64,000 bases of DNA from Collinsella aerofaciens (GTDB lineage Bacteria; Actinomycetota; Coriobacteriia; Coriobacteriales; Coriobacteriaceae): the NCBI GenBank assembly GCA_030826265.1, contig JAPJOH010000002.1, positions 62,001 to 126,000 on the forward strand. The letters are read 5' to 3'. Positions within the stretch are counted from its first letter, which is position 1; each line of letters begins with the position of its first letter. A program made the position numbers and the translations under genes. The notes beneath the pieces were generated by a model. That model did no database searches. It saw only the letters and a list, made by a program, of their open reading frames with translations, and had not been told where the DNA came from. Below, in pieces: positions 8,242-15,820 of the stretch.

Positions 8242-8961
8242 CTACAGCTGGCGCAGGCCTTCCTCGAGACCGGTCTTGCTGTCGGTCTTCTCGTCGCGCA
8301 TCTTGATGACGCGGGCGGGGACACCGGCCACGACGGCACCGGCGGGGACGTCCTCGACGCATACGGCGCCGGCGGCAACGACGGCGCCCTTGCCTACGTG
8401 CACGCCCTCCAGGACCACGGCGTTGGCGCCGATCATGACATCGTCTTCGATGATGACGGGCGTGGCGCTGGCGGGCTCCACGACGCCTGCCAGCACGGTA
8501 CCGGCGCCGATGTGGCAGTTCTTACCCACGGTGGCGCGGCCGCCCAGCACGGCGCCCATGTCGATCATGGAGCCCTCACCGATGACGGAGCCGATATTGA
8601 TGATGGCACCCATCATGATGACGGCACGGTCGCCGATCTCGACGCGGTCGCGGATGATCGCGCCCGGCTCGATGCGGGCATTGATGCCCTTAAGGTCGAG
8701 CATAGGGACGGCGGAGTTGCGGCAGTCATTCTCGACGTCGTAGTAGTCGATGGAGTCGGCATTGGCATCGAGGATGGCCTTGAGCTCATCCCAGTCGCCA
8801 AAGACGGTCTTGCCACGACGGCCGCCGTAGACGTGCGCATCGCCCCACTGGACCTTCATGCCCGGCTTTTCGCGCACGTACAGTTTGACGGGCGTTTTCT
8901 TGGGCGCGGTAGCGATGTAATTGATAATCTCCTGGGCATCCATCTCGGCTGCGTTACTCAT
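8242..8961 (-). CDS. dapH: Tetrahydrodipicolinate N-acetyltransferase
   Basis: Acetylates L-2,3,4,5-tetrahydrodipicolinate with acetyl-CoA, the committed step of the acetylase branch to diaminopimelate and lysine. The 239-residue protein closely follows Bacillus-type DapH. It has N-terminal [10 protein letters not shown], then [20 protein letters not shown], then left-handed beta-helix hexapeptide repeats ([20 protein letters not shown] through [18 protein letters not shown]). The [10 protein letters not shown] and [13 protein letters not shown] segments favour DapH over DapD. It is last in the lysA-dapA, dapB, dapH operon, 39 nt after dapB, and presumably shares the lysine riboswitch upstream of lysA. 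Confidence 0.95.
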   Translation of the reverse strand: MSNAAEMDAQEIINYIATAPKKTPVKLYVREKPGMKVQWGDAHVYGGRRGKTVFGDWDELKAILDANADSIDYYDVENDCRNSAVPMLDLKGINARIEPGAIIRDRVEIGDRAVIMMGAIINIGSVIGEGSMIDMGAVLGGRATVGKNCHIGAGTVLAGVVEPASATPVIIEDDVMIGANAVVLEGVHVGKGAVVAAGAVCVEDVPAGAVVAGVPARVIKMRDEKTDSKTGLEEGLRQL

Positions 8962-9000
8962 ATGCTGTTTCTCCTTTGCGTGGGTACGGTAGATAACTGG

Positions 9001-9741
9001 TTAGGCGAACATGACCTGGTCGAACGTATAGAAACCGTGCTCGCGGGTGACGAGCTTCTGCGCGGCTGTCAGAGCGCCGTTGACGAAGATCTGACGGCTC
9101 GTGGCGCGATGCGTGAGCGTGACTTCCTCGTCCTGGCCAAAGAAGCTCACCTCGTGCACGCCGGCGACGGTGCCGCCGCGCAGCGAGTGCATGCCGATTT
9201 CCTTGGGATCGCGAGCGCCGCACATGCCCTCGCGACAGTAGACAGGGTGGTAACCTGCCTCGGGCTCAGCCTCGACTACAGCGTCGAGTAGCAGCTTAGC
9301 GGTGCCGCTGGGAGCGTCGACCTTTTGGTTGTGGTGCGTCTCGACAATCTCGCAGTCAAAGCCGGGCAGTTCGCGCGTGGCCTGGGCAACCAGATGGCGT
9401 AGGGCAGCGATGCCGATAGAGTAGTTGCCCGAATGCATGACGCGGGCGTTCTGGCCCAGCTCACGCAAGCGGTCCATCTGCTCGGGCGTGTATCCCGTGG
9501 TGCCCGAGACCAGGGCAGCCCCCGTGCGCTCGACATAGGCGACGACGGCATCGAACGTCGCGACGTTGGAGAAGTCGATGATCACGTCAGCGGCAGGCGC
9601 GCTCTCGAGCTCGCCCAAATCAAAGCCAATCTGCGCCACGATATCGAATGCGGGCTGGCCGGAGGCATCGGCGATACCCTCGGCGGTCGTGCGGATGAGC
9701 GAGCCCATACGGCCCGTTCCCATAATGACGGTCTTAATCAA
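9001..9741 (-). CDS. dapB: 4-hydroxy-tetrahydrodipicolinate reductase
   Basis: Reduces the DapA product to tetrahydrodipicolinate with NAD(P)H. The Rossmann motif is GTGRMGSL, and DVIIDFSN and GTTGYT form the coenzyme pocket. The active-site segment is EIVETHHNQKVDAPSGTA with the catalytic His-His and Lys. At 246 residues it is standard size. Its start overlaps the 3' end of the upstream dapA-encoding reading frame by 8 nt, implying translational coupling. It feeds tetrahydrodipicolinate to DapH encoded next. Confidence 0.95.
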   Translation of the reverse strand: MIKTVIMGTGRMGSLIRTTAEGIADASGQPAFDIVAQIGFDLGELESAPAADVIIDFSNVATFDAVVAYVERTGAALVSGTTGYTPEQMDRLRELGQNARVMHSGNYSIGIAALRHLVAQATRELPGFDCEIVETHHNQKVDAPSGTAKLLLDAVVEAEPEAGYHPVYCREGMCGARDPKEIGMHSLRGGTVAGVHEVSFFGQDEEVTLTHRATSRQIFVNGALTAAQKLVTREHGFYTFDQVMFA

Positions 9742-12043
9742 CCAGACCAGCTCCCTTCAGGGCATCGGTGAGTGCGGTGCGCGTATCGTCGGCCATGGGG
9801 CACAGCGGCATGCGGTAGTTTGCCTCGATCATACCCATCTGGGCGAGCGCCTCCTTGACGGGGATGGGGTTGACCTCGCTAAAGAGGGCGTTGATGAGCG
9901 GCTGGCCGGCAATCTGGATATCGCGGGCACGCGCTACGTCACCGTCCAGATAGGCACGGCACATGTCGTGTACGAGCTGCGGCTGCACGTCGGCCCAAAC
10001 GCTGATGGTGCCCGAGGCGCCCAGGCTCATGAGCGGCACGGTGAGCGCGTCCTCGCCCGAGTACATGCGAAAGTCGTCGGACAGCAGGTGCGCGATCTTG
10101 GCGGCGAAGGCGACGTTGCCCGAGGCTTCCTTGATGCCCATGATGTTGGGGTGTGCGGCCAGGCGTTCCACGTTGCGCTCGCTGATGCCGCAGCCGCAGC
10201 GACCAGGGATGTTGTACAGGATGCAGGGGATGTCCACGGCATCGGCAACGGTCTTAAAGTGCCGGTAGATACCCTCTTCGTTGGACTTGTTGTAGTAGGG
10301 GGTAATAAGCAGCAGGCCGTCGGCTCCCAAGCCCTGGTAGGTGAGCGACTTGGTGAGCATGGTCTGCGTGGAGTTGGAGCCCGAGCCTGCAATGACGGGG
10401 ACGCGTCCTGCAACCTGCTTGACCACGGCGGCGACGACGGAGTTGTCCTCGTCATCGGTCATCGTGGCGCTCTCGCCGGTGGTGCCCAGGGTGAGGATGG
10501 CGTCGGTGCCATTTTGCAGGTGGAAATCGATAAGGCGCTCGAGCGCGTCAAAGTCGACGCTGCCGTCCTTTTTAAACGGCGTGACGAGGGCGACGATCGA
10601 ACCCTCGAGGTTGCGGATATCCATGTTATTCTCCTTCGCTTCCGCGATCTGGATGCGTTTGTTCCATTGGGCGGCGACGGCCAGGCGTTCGTCCTGGGCG
10701 CGGCGACGGGCGCTTTCGGCGCGCGACTTTGCCAGCAGCTCGCGGCCGCACGGCAGCACGTCGAGCGTGGCAAAGTAGTCGCCCGGGCGCTCGGCGCGAC
10801 GAATGAGGTCTGCCGAGCCGTCGGGGCGCAGCAATACCTCGGCGGAGCGCAGACGGCCGTTGTAGTTGTAGCCCATGGAGTAGCCATGCGCGCCGGTATC
10901 GTGGATCACGAGTACATCACCCATGTCGATCTGCGGCAGCTCGCGGTCGATAGCGAACTTATCGTTGTTCTCGCACAAGTTGCCCGTGATGTCATACGTG
11001 TTCGTGACCGGTGCTGCGGTCTTGTCAGGGCCACCCGGCTGTCCCATCACCGTAATGTGGTGGTAGACACCATACATAGCGGGACGAATGAGGTCGACGG
11101 CGCTTGCGTCCACGCCGATATAGTCCTTGTAAATCTGCTTCTCGTGGATAGCCTTGGTGACCAGGCATCCGTAGGGACCCATCATAAAGCGACCCATCTC
11201 GGTGCAGATTGCCACATCGCCCATGCCGGCGGGGACCAGAATCTCGTCGTAGGCTGCGTGTACGCCCTCGCCGATGGCGTGGATGTCGTTAGCCTGCTGC
11301 TCGGGCAGGTAAGGGATACCCACACCGCCGGACAGATTGATAAAGGCGACATGTGCGCCGGTCTCGCGCTCCAGGCGCACGGCAAGCTCAAAGAGGATGC
11401 GCGCAAGCTTGGGGTAGTAGTCGTTAGTGACGGTGTTACTGGCAAGGAAGGCATGGATGCCAAAATTCTCGGCACCCTTGGCCTTGAGCATGCGAAAAGC
11501 CTCAAAGAGCTGCTCGGTGGTCATGCCGTACTTGGAGTCGCCGGGGTTGTCCATGATGCCGTTGGAGAGCTGGAACAGGCCGCCCGGGTTAAAACGGCAG
11601 CTTACCGTCTTGGGGATGGGACCCGCGACGCGCTCAAAGAACTCGATATGGCTGATATCGTCAAAGTTGACGATGGCACCCAGCTTGTCGGCGAGCTCAA
11701 AGTCCGCCGCCGGCGTGTCGTTGGACGAGAACATGATGTCGTGGCCGGTGATACCCAGCGAGCGGGCAATCATGAGCTCGGTATAGCTCGAGCAATCGCA
11801 GCCGCAGCCGTATTCGTTGAGAATGGAGATGAGCGCCGGGTTGGGATTGGCCTTGACGGCAAAGTATTCCTTAAAGCCCGGGTTCCATGCAAAGGCGTCG
11901 CGCACCTCTTGCATGTTACGGCGGATGCCCGCCTCGTCGTATAGATGAAACGGCGTGGGAAACTGCTCGACGATATGCTCGAGCGTCTCCTTGTCCACAA
12001 ACGGCTGCTTGGCCGCATATGCCTCGTTGGGGGTCAATGCCAT
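9734..12043 (-). CDS. lysA-dapA: Diaminopimelate decarboxylase - dihydrodipicolinate synthase in one reading frame
   Basis: A single uninterrupted frame of 769 residues. Residues 1-about 425 are LysA, a PLP barrel decarboxylase: Lys in EYFAVKANPNP, GGVGIPY, and the C-terminal EVLLRPDGSADLIRRAE. About 50 residues of Ala/Arg/Glu-rich helical linker follow (KSRAESARRRAQDERLA). From about residue 474 it is DapA, a class I aldolase: GSIVALVTPF, TLGTTGESATM, Schiff-base Lys in IMGIKEASGN, and YNIPGRCG. The DapA Met (10624) is preceded by AAGGAG, so free DapA (296 residues) may also be made by internal initiation. First gene after a lysine riboswitch. First and last enzymes of the branch in one polypeptide is unusual; a lost stop codon is the alternative. 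Confidence 0.9.
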   Translation of the reverse strand: MALTPNEAYAAKQPFVDKETLEHIVEQFPTPFHLYDEAGIRRNMQEVRDAFAWNPGFKEYFAVKANPNPALISILNEYGCGCDCSSYTELMIARSLGITGHDIMFSSNDTPAADFELADKLGAIVNFDDISHIEFFERVAGPIPKTVSCRFNPGGLFQLSNGIMDNPGDSKYGMTTEQLFEAFRMLKAKGAENFGIHAFLASNTVTNDYYPKLARILFELAVRLERETGAHVAFINLSGGVGIPYLPEQQANDIHAIGEGVHAAYDEILVPAGMGDVAICTEMGRFMMGPYGCLVTKAIHEKQIYKDYIGVDASAVDLIRPAMYGVYHHITVMGQPGGPDKTAAPVTNTYDITGNLCENNDKFAIDRELPQIDMGDVLVIHDTGAHGYSMGYNYNGRLRSAEVLLRPDGSADLIRRAERPGDYFATLDVLPCGRELLAKSRAESARRRAQDERLAVAAQWNKRIQIAEAKENNMDIRNLEGSIVALVTPFKKDGSVDFDALERLIDFHLQNGTDAILTLGTTGESATMTDDEDNSVVAAVVKQVAGRVPVIAGSGSNSTQTMLTKSLTYQGLGADGLLLITPYYNKSNEEGIYRHFKTVADAVDIPCILYNIPGRCGCGISERNVERLAAHPNIMGIKEASGNVAFAAKIAHLLSDDFRMYSGEDALTVPLMSLGASGTISVWADVQPQLVHDMCRAYLDGDVARARDIQIAGQPLINALFSEVNPIPVKEALAQMGMIEANYRMPLCPMADDTRTALTDALKGAGLVD

Positions 12044-12056
12044 ATCCCGTAAACCT

Positions 12057-12275
12057 CGCTATCCAGACGGCGCTACCTGCGCATCGAATCCGCATAGCGT
12101 GGACCCAATGTCCGGATAGCGCTCCCGCATTGCTGCAGACAGTCCTGCGGGTGTTTCCCGCAGGCCCACCAGGTTGTTCGTGCCCGAAAAACCCAGTTCG
12201 GCGGGTTTCGCCTCCCCACGGGGTCAAAGCCTGCCGGCTCGCCCGCGGCTCTTCGTGCCCGCGCCTCTATCAAGT
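12057..12275 (-). promoter_or_regulatory. Lysine riboswitch (L box) controlling lysA-dapA-dapB-dapH
   Basis: Read on the minus strand, the leader contains the L-box landmarks in order: GATAGAGGCGCGG (12273-12259), GGGAGGCGAAACCCGCCGAA, CTGGTGGGCC with a GGAAACACCC arm, and the closing GGACTGTCTGCAGC. After the aptamer, CGCTATCCGGAC (12121-12110) can pair with GTCTGGATAGCG (12068-12057). The latter abuts GAGG just upstream of the lysA start. No U-tract is present, so control is probably translational by hiding the ribosome site when lysine is bound. That mode is inference; the aptamer match is strong. Confidence 0.88.
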
Positions 12276-12282
12276 GGTAACG

Positions 12283-12311
12283 ACCCTACCACGTTGCACT
12301 TTACCAAACAA
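12283..12311 (-). promoter_or_regulatory. Probable promoter of the lysine operon
   Basis: On the minus strand, TTGTTT (12311-12306) and TAGGGT (12288-12283) are separated by 17 bp, which places the transcription start just upstream of the riboswitch. The -10 is imperfect. Confidence 0.45.
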
Positions 12312-12421
12312 GAGTATTCGTATATAACGTTTAAAAAATGCAGGGATATGCTGGAAACATGTGCGCCACAATCCTGTATCACAATAAGTTGCAACAGATG
12401 TGCCTCACGAAGGGATCCTCT

Positions 12422-13609
12422 ATGACCGAGCTCCAAGAACTCCGTCGCTATCGCCGCGATCTCCATCGCATTCCGGAGCTCGATTTCGATCTTCCGCAAA
12501 CCATTGCCTATATCGAGGGCGTGTTGGCACCGCTCACCTGCGAAGTGACCCATCCGTGCCCCAACTGCGTCTGTGCTTTCTTCGACGCCGGCGTTGATGC
12601 CGCGCATGCCACGGCGATTCGCGCCGATATGGATGCGCTGCCCATCGCGGAGGCGACGGGAGCGGCCTTTGCCTCGACCCATCCCGGCAAGATGCACGCT
12701 TGCGGACATGACGGACATATGGCCATGGCGCTTGCCGCCGCGACGTATGTCGACCGTACGATTCGCGAACAGCCGGGCGCCATTAGGCGCAACGTTCTCT
12801 TTGTGTTCCAGCCGGCCGAGGAAACGACCGGTGGTGCCAAGACGGTATGCGAGAGTGGTGTGTTCGAGCGCTATGGGGCCGACCGCATTTTTGGCTTCCA
12901 TGTGTGGCCCGATCTGCCTGCCGGCACGTTGGCGAGTTGTTCCGGTCCGCTGCTGGCGCGTTCGAGCGAGACGCATATCCATATTCACGGTACGAGCATC
13001 CACATCGCTAAGACCTATGGTGTGCCGGTTGGGGAGTCGCACGATGCCGCGTTGGCGGCAGCGAAGTTTTTGGTTGCCGAGCGCGAGCTGATGGACGAGC
13101 TGGGCACCGACGAGCCCTGTATCGGTAAGTTTGGTCTGCTGCAGGCCGGTGCCGTCTGCAACGCGGTGGCGGGGGAGGCCCATGTTGCCGGCAGCCTACG
13201 TGTGTTTACGGACGACATGTTCGACCGTGCGCGCGAAGGCGTACGCCGTGTGCTCGACGAGGCGTGCACCGCAACGGGCTGCACGTATGATCTTGACTTT
13301 GCCGAGGGCTATCCACCGGTCGATAACGACCCTGAGTTGTTTGCCCGAATCGCGCCCGCTCTGCCCGAATTGCAGCTCGTGGACGAGCCGCTGCTAATCG
13401 CCGAGGATTTCGCGTTCTATCAGCGCCATCTGCCGGGCGTGTTTTTCCTGCTGGGCACGGGTATGCCAGAGGACCAAGACAACCCGAGTGATTCGGATGG
13501 CTGCCCCGCCTATGCCACAAGCGCTCTGCATACCGATAGCATGCTCTTTGACGAGGAAATTCTACTCAAGGGCCTCGATGTCTACAAACGATTGCTTTTG
13601 CTTGACTAA
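12422..13609 (+). CDS. M20 metallopeptidase, probable N-acetyldiaminopimelate deacetylase
   Basis: A 395-residue M20D amidohydrolase. Motifs: HRIPELDFDLPQT at the N-terminus, ADMDALPI, MHACGHDGHMAMAL (metal ligand His-Gly-His and adjacent Asp), FQPAEETTGGAK (catalytic Glu-Glu) and a C-terminal AEDFAFYQ. The family includes amino-acid hydrolases (hippurate, IAA-amino acid) as well as N-acetyl-LL-diaminopimelate deacetylase. It is divergently placed against the dapH-containing operon with 378 nt between, so the deacetylase role is the natural fit for the acetylase pathway. The ATG at 12422 (MTELQELRRYRRDLHRIPE) is chosen because it gives the family N-terminus and has GAAGGGATCC upstream. Confidence 0.85.
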   Translation: MTELQELRRYRRDLHRIPELDFDLPQTIAYIEGVLAPLTCEVTHPCPNCVCAFFDAGVDAAHATAIRADMDALPIAEATGAAFASTHPGKMHACGHDGHMAMALAAATYVDRTIREQPGAIRRNVLFVFQPAEETTGGAKTVCESGVFERYGADRIFGFHVWPDLPAGTLASCSGPLLARSSETHIHIHGTSIHIAKTYGVPVGESHDAALAAAKFLVAERELMDELGTDEPCIGKFGLLQAGAVCNAVAGEAHVAGSLRVFTDDMFDRAREGVRRVLDEACTATGCTYDLDFAEGYPPVDNDPELFARIAPALPELQLVDEPLLIAEDFAFYQRHLPGVFFLLGTGMPEDQDNPSDSDGCPAYATSALHTDSMLFDEEILLKGLDVYKRLLLLD

Positions 13610-13687
13610 GGTGTGAAGGACTATTTGTTCTAGAAAACACGAACAAACGTACGATATGATAGAGATGTAAGTCTATAGAAACGTTTG

Positions 13688-13700
13688 ACGTTACTAACGT
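13688..13700. promoter_or_regulatory. Palindromic candidate operator of higBA
   Basis: ACGTTACTAACGT is a near-perfect inverted repeat 12 nt upstream of higB, where HigA-type antitoxins usually bind to autorepress. Confidence 0.5.
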
Positions 13701-13711
13701 AAGGCGATACG

Positions 13712-13993
13712 ATGATTGCATCGTATGAAGATGAGGATACCGAACGCTTTGCCATGGGTGTGCGGGTCAGGAGGTTCGTGCCCTTTGAGCGTGTTGCGTT
13801 GAGGAAGATTCGCCAACTGCAGGTTTGTGCTTCGCTTGATGATCTTCGCGTTCCGCCGGGCAATCGCCTGGAAGCTTTGAAGGGCGATCGTGCCGGTCAA
13901 TATAGCATCCGTGTTAACGAGCGCTATCGGGTCTGTTTTGAGTGGAGACAGGAGATGGCTTGGAATGTCGAAATCGTCGATTATCACAAGTGA
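13712..13993 (+). CDS. higB: HigB/RelE-family toxin
   Basis: A 93-residue RelE-superfamily mRNA interferase of the HigB (plasmid maintenance killer) group. The diagnostic run is LDDLRVPPGNRLEALKG, then DRAGQYSIRVNERYRVCF and the C-terminal VEIVDYH. HigB cleaves mRNA on the ribosome. Toxin-first order and overlap with the antitoxin gene are typical of higBA. Start ATG follows AAGG, 12 nt after a palindromic operator candidate. It appears intact. Confidence 0.92.
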   Translation: MIASYEDEDTERFAMGVRVRRFVPFERVALRKIRQLQVCASLDDLRVPPGNRLEALKGDRAGQYSIRVNERYRVCFEWRQEMAWNVEIVDYHK

Positions 13994-14306
13994 TGAGACC
14001 TCGTCCGATTTGCTGTCGCCAGTGACTCCTGGTGAGCTTCTCAAAGAGGAGTTTCTTGTTCCCATGGGCATTTCTCAATATCGCCTTGCGAAAGAGACCG
14101 GGATTCCGGCTCAGCGTATCGGGCAGATTGTCTTGGGAAAACGTCGCGTGACGGCCGACACCGACCTCCGTCTTTGCCGTTATTTTGGCCTGACGGATGG
14201 TTATTGGCTGCGCGCTCAGGTGGCGTTTGACCTTGAGGCCGAGAAAAGGCGGATCGAACCGGAACTCGATAAGATCGTTCCTGTTCAGCAGGCCATTGCG
14301 CTGTAG
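13965..14306 (+). CDS. higA: HigA-family antitoxin (XRE HTH)
   Basis: A 113-residue XRE-type DNA-binding antitoxin. PVTPGELLKEEFLVPMG and ISQYRLAKETGIPAQRIGQIV form the helix-turn-helix, followed by TADTDLRLCRYFGLTDGYW, characteristic of HigA. It overlaps higB by 29 nt in another frame; ATG at 13965 has GGAG 10 nt upstream inside higB. It should neutralise HigB and autorepress the operon. The C-terminus is somewhat longer than the minimal family, with a charged tail. Confidence 0.93.
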   Translation: MSKSSIITSDETSSDLLSPVTPGELLKEEFLVPMGISQYRLAKETGIPAQRIGQIVLGKRRVTADTDLRLCRYFGLTDGYWLRAQVAFDLEAEKRRIEPELDKIVPVQQAIAL

Positions 14307-14335
14307 TGCTCAGAGATGATGGGGGTGGCGTGACG

Positions 14336-14659
14336 ATGAGGCGACGCCGACAGCCTGCCGTATATAGTCCGGGTGGATGCGGGTGCGGTTTGCTGCTGCT
14401 CCCGGTTATTGCTGTGAGCATTGGCGTGATGTTTGTGCTTGCTGGGCTGGCTGCGGCAGCACTTGTGCTGTTGATTGTGGCCATTGGCGTGACGATTTGG
14501 CTCTGCCGCAATCGCGAGCAACGCCATGCCGACGGTAAAACCAATGTCGGCTGGGTCGTCTTCCTGATTATTGCGTACCCGCTGAGTGCCAGCTACCTGG
14601 TGTTCTTTGTCCTGTTGATGATCAGCGCCTTTACTGGGGAATCCGTAACGGTGGGTTGA
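14336..14659 (+). CDS. Small membrane protein of unknown function
   Basis: Predicted 107 residues. A basic N-terminus (MRRRRQPAVYSPGG) and a Cys-Gly-Cys-Gly motif are followed by a long hydrophobic stretch, residues about 20-55, long enough for two close-packed transmembrane helices. A short basic loop and another hydrophobic stretch about 73-100 come next. No family recognised. ATG at 14336 is preferred because GGGGGTGG lies 6-7 nt upstream; a GTG at 14306 overlapping the higA stop is possible. It may be co-transcribed with higBA. Confidence 0.6.
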   Translation: MRRRRQPAVYSPGGCGCGLLLLPVIAVSIGVMFVLAGLAAAALVLLIVAIGVTIWLCRNREQRHADGKTNVGWVVFLIIAYPLSASYLVFFVLLMISAFTGESVTVG

Positions 14660-14765
14660 CGCGCTGCCAGCAGACGGTTGCGCAAAGTGCGTTTGCTCGG
14701 CGTTTGGATAACTGCATTGGCCGTTTACTGCAGCCTTAGCTCTCAGCTAATGAATTCAAGTTCAA

Positions 14766-14817
14766 TCCTTTCTACGATGTGCTGTGTGCCGGCGCGGTAG
14801 CCGGATCGTAGGAAGGA
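14766..14817 (+). promoter_or_regulatory. Leader hairpin that hides the ribosome binding site of the next gene
   Basis: TCCTTTCTACGAT (14766-14778) pairs with ATCGTAGGAAGGA (14805-14817, one wobble), enclosing an inner CCGGC/GCCGG stem. The 3' arm contains the Shine-Dalgarno GGAAGGA, six nt from the ATG at 14824. A translational switch is plausible. Confidence 0.5.
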
Positions 14818-14823
14818 TGAATA

Positions 14824-15267
14824 ATGGCAAAAGAGGGAAAGAAGCCGATCGGCAAGATTGTCCTAGGCGTCATCGTGGTGCTGGTTATCGTCGGTGCCGT
14901 GGGCTCTATGGGTGGCAATTCAACCGATTCGTCTGCGAGCGATTCGGCAAAACCTGCCGAGGCGACACAGCAGGCTGAGGAGCAAAAAGAACCGCAAGAA
15001 CCGTATACCATTGCTGACGAGGCTGAAGACACCTCCAATCAGTTTGCCTATAAGATCACGGGCACGCTGACCAATAACACGGACAAGGAAAAGAGCTACA
15101 TTCAGATTGAATATGTTCTGTATGATGCTGATGGCAACCAGGTTGGAACGGCTCTTGCAAATACCAATCATCTGAAGGCAGGCGGCTCCTGGAAGTTCGA
15201 GGCGCTGGGTACGGTGTCTCCCGATCAGGTCGTCAGTTGGGAGCGCTCGGATGTGAGCGGTTTCTAG
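14824..15267 (+). CDS. Membrane-anchored protein with an FxLYD-like extracellular domain
   Basis: A 147-residue protein with a basic start (MAKEGKKPIGK) and one transmembrane helix at about residues 11-29. A low-complexity Ser/Asp/Glu/Gln linker spans about 30-60. A compact beta domain follows (KITGTLTNNTDKEKSYIQIEY, then VLYDADGNQVGTALANT, then GGSWKFEALG), matching the FxLYD pattern of Gram-positive surface proteins. It is probably surface exposed; function unknown. Its ribosome site lies in a hairpin arm. Confidence 0.75.
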   Translation: MAKEGKKPIGKIVLGVIVVLVIVGAVGSMGGNSTDSSASDSAKPAEATQQAEEQKEPQEPYTIADEAEDTSNQFAYKITGTLTNNTDKEKSYIQIEYVLYDADGNQVGTALANTNHLKAGGSWKFEALGTVSPDQVVSWERSDVSGF

Positions 15268-15299
15268 CATGTTGCATGCACAGGGGGAGGTGAGGTCGT

Positions 15300-15722
15300 A
15301 TGCTCGATAAAAAGCTGACTGACGAGTTGCTCAATGAGCTTCTCGACGCGCCAAACATCGATGGCTATATCAAAGAACACGACTTTGCCGCCCCGTCGCT
15401 TTCGAACTACCTGAAGCAGCTACTGCAGGAAAAGGGCTTGGAGCGCTCGCGCGTGGTTCGTATGGCCGATCTCAATGAGACCTTTGGCTATCAGATTTTT
15501 ACCGGTGCGCGGCATCCGAGCCGCAATAAGGTGCTGCAGATTGCCTTTGCGATGGCGCTGACGCTCAAAGAGACTAACCGTGCGCTGACGGCTGCCGGGG
15601 TAAGCGTCCTTAACTGCAAGGACCGCCGCGATGCGATTATCATCTTTTGCATCGATCGCGGGTGCAGCCTCCAAAAGGTCAACGAGGAGCTGTATCGCTT
15701 TGGCGAGGAGACGGTGAGTTAG
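15300..15722 (+). CDS. Helix-turn-helix protein preceding a Ser/Thr kinase
   Basis: A 140-residue, mostly helical protein. NYLKQLLQEKGLERSRVVRMADLNETFGYQIFTG resembles an XRE-like helix-turn-helix with a degenerate recognition helix. RNKVLQIAFAMALTLKETNRALTAAGV continues the pattern. The C-terminal segment RRDAIIIFCIDRGCSLQKVNEELY looks like a conserved partner domain. It lies about 100 nt upstream of a membrane kinase, so it may be a regulator or substrate of that kinase. Function is inferred only from context. GGGGGAGG precedes the ATG. Confidence 0.7.
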   Translation: MLDKKLTDELLNELLDAPNIDGYIKEHDFAAPSLSNYLKQLLQEKGLERSRVVRMADLNETFGYQIFTGARHPSRNKVLQIAFAMALTLKETNRALTAAGVSVLNCKDRRDAIIIFCIDRGCSLQKVNEELYRFGEETVS

Positions 15723-15820
15723 CGGCTGATATCTGAGCCGGCGGAGCTGCCGAGCAACGATGCAAACGAACGGGGCGCGGATGCCATGGGGTGTCTGCGC
15801 CCTGCGCTATGATGGAGGCT

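Noticed and set aside
9566..11944. A 792-codon plus-strand frame opposite lysA-dapA
   Set aside because: Antisense shadow of the lysine genes; composition and lack of motifs rule it out.
12058..12300. Short coding frames upstream of lysA
   Set aside because: The stretch is accounted for by the lysine riboswitch, whose landmarks are in order on the minus strand.
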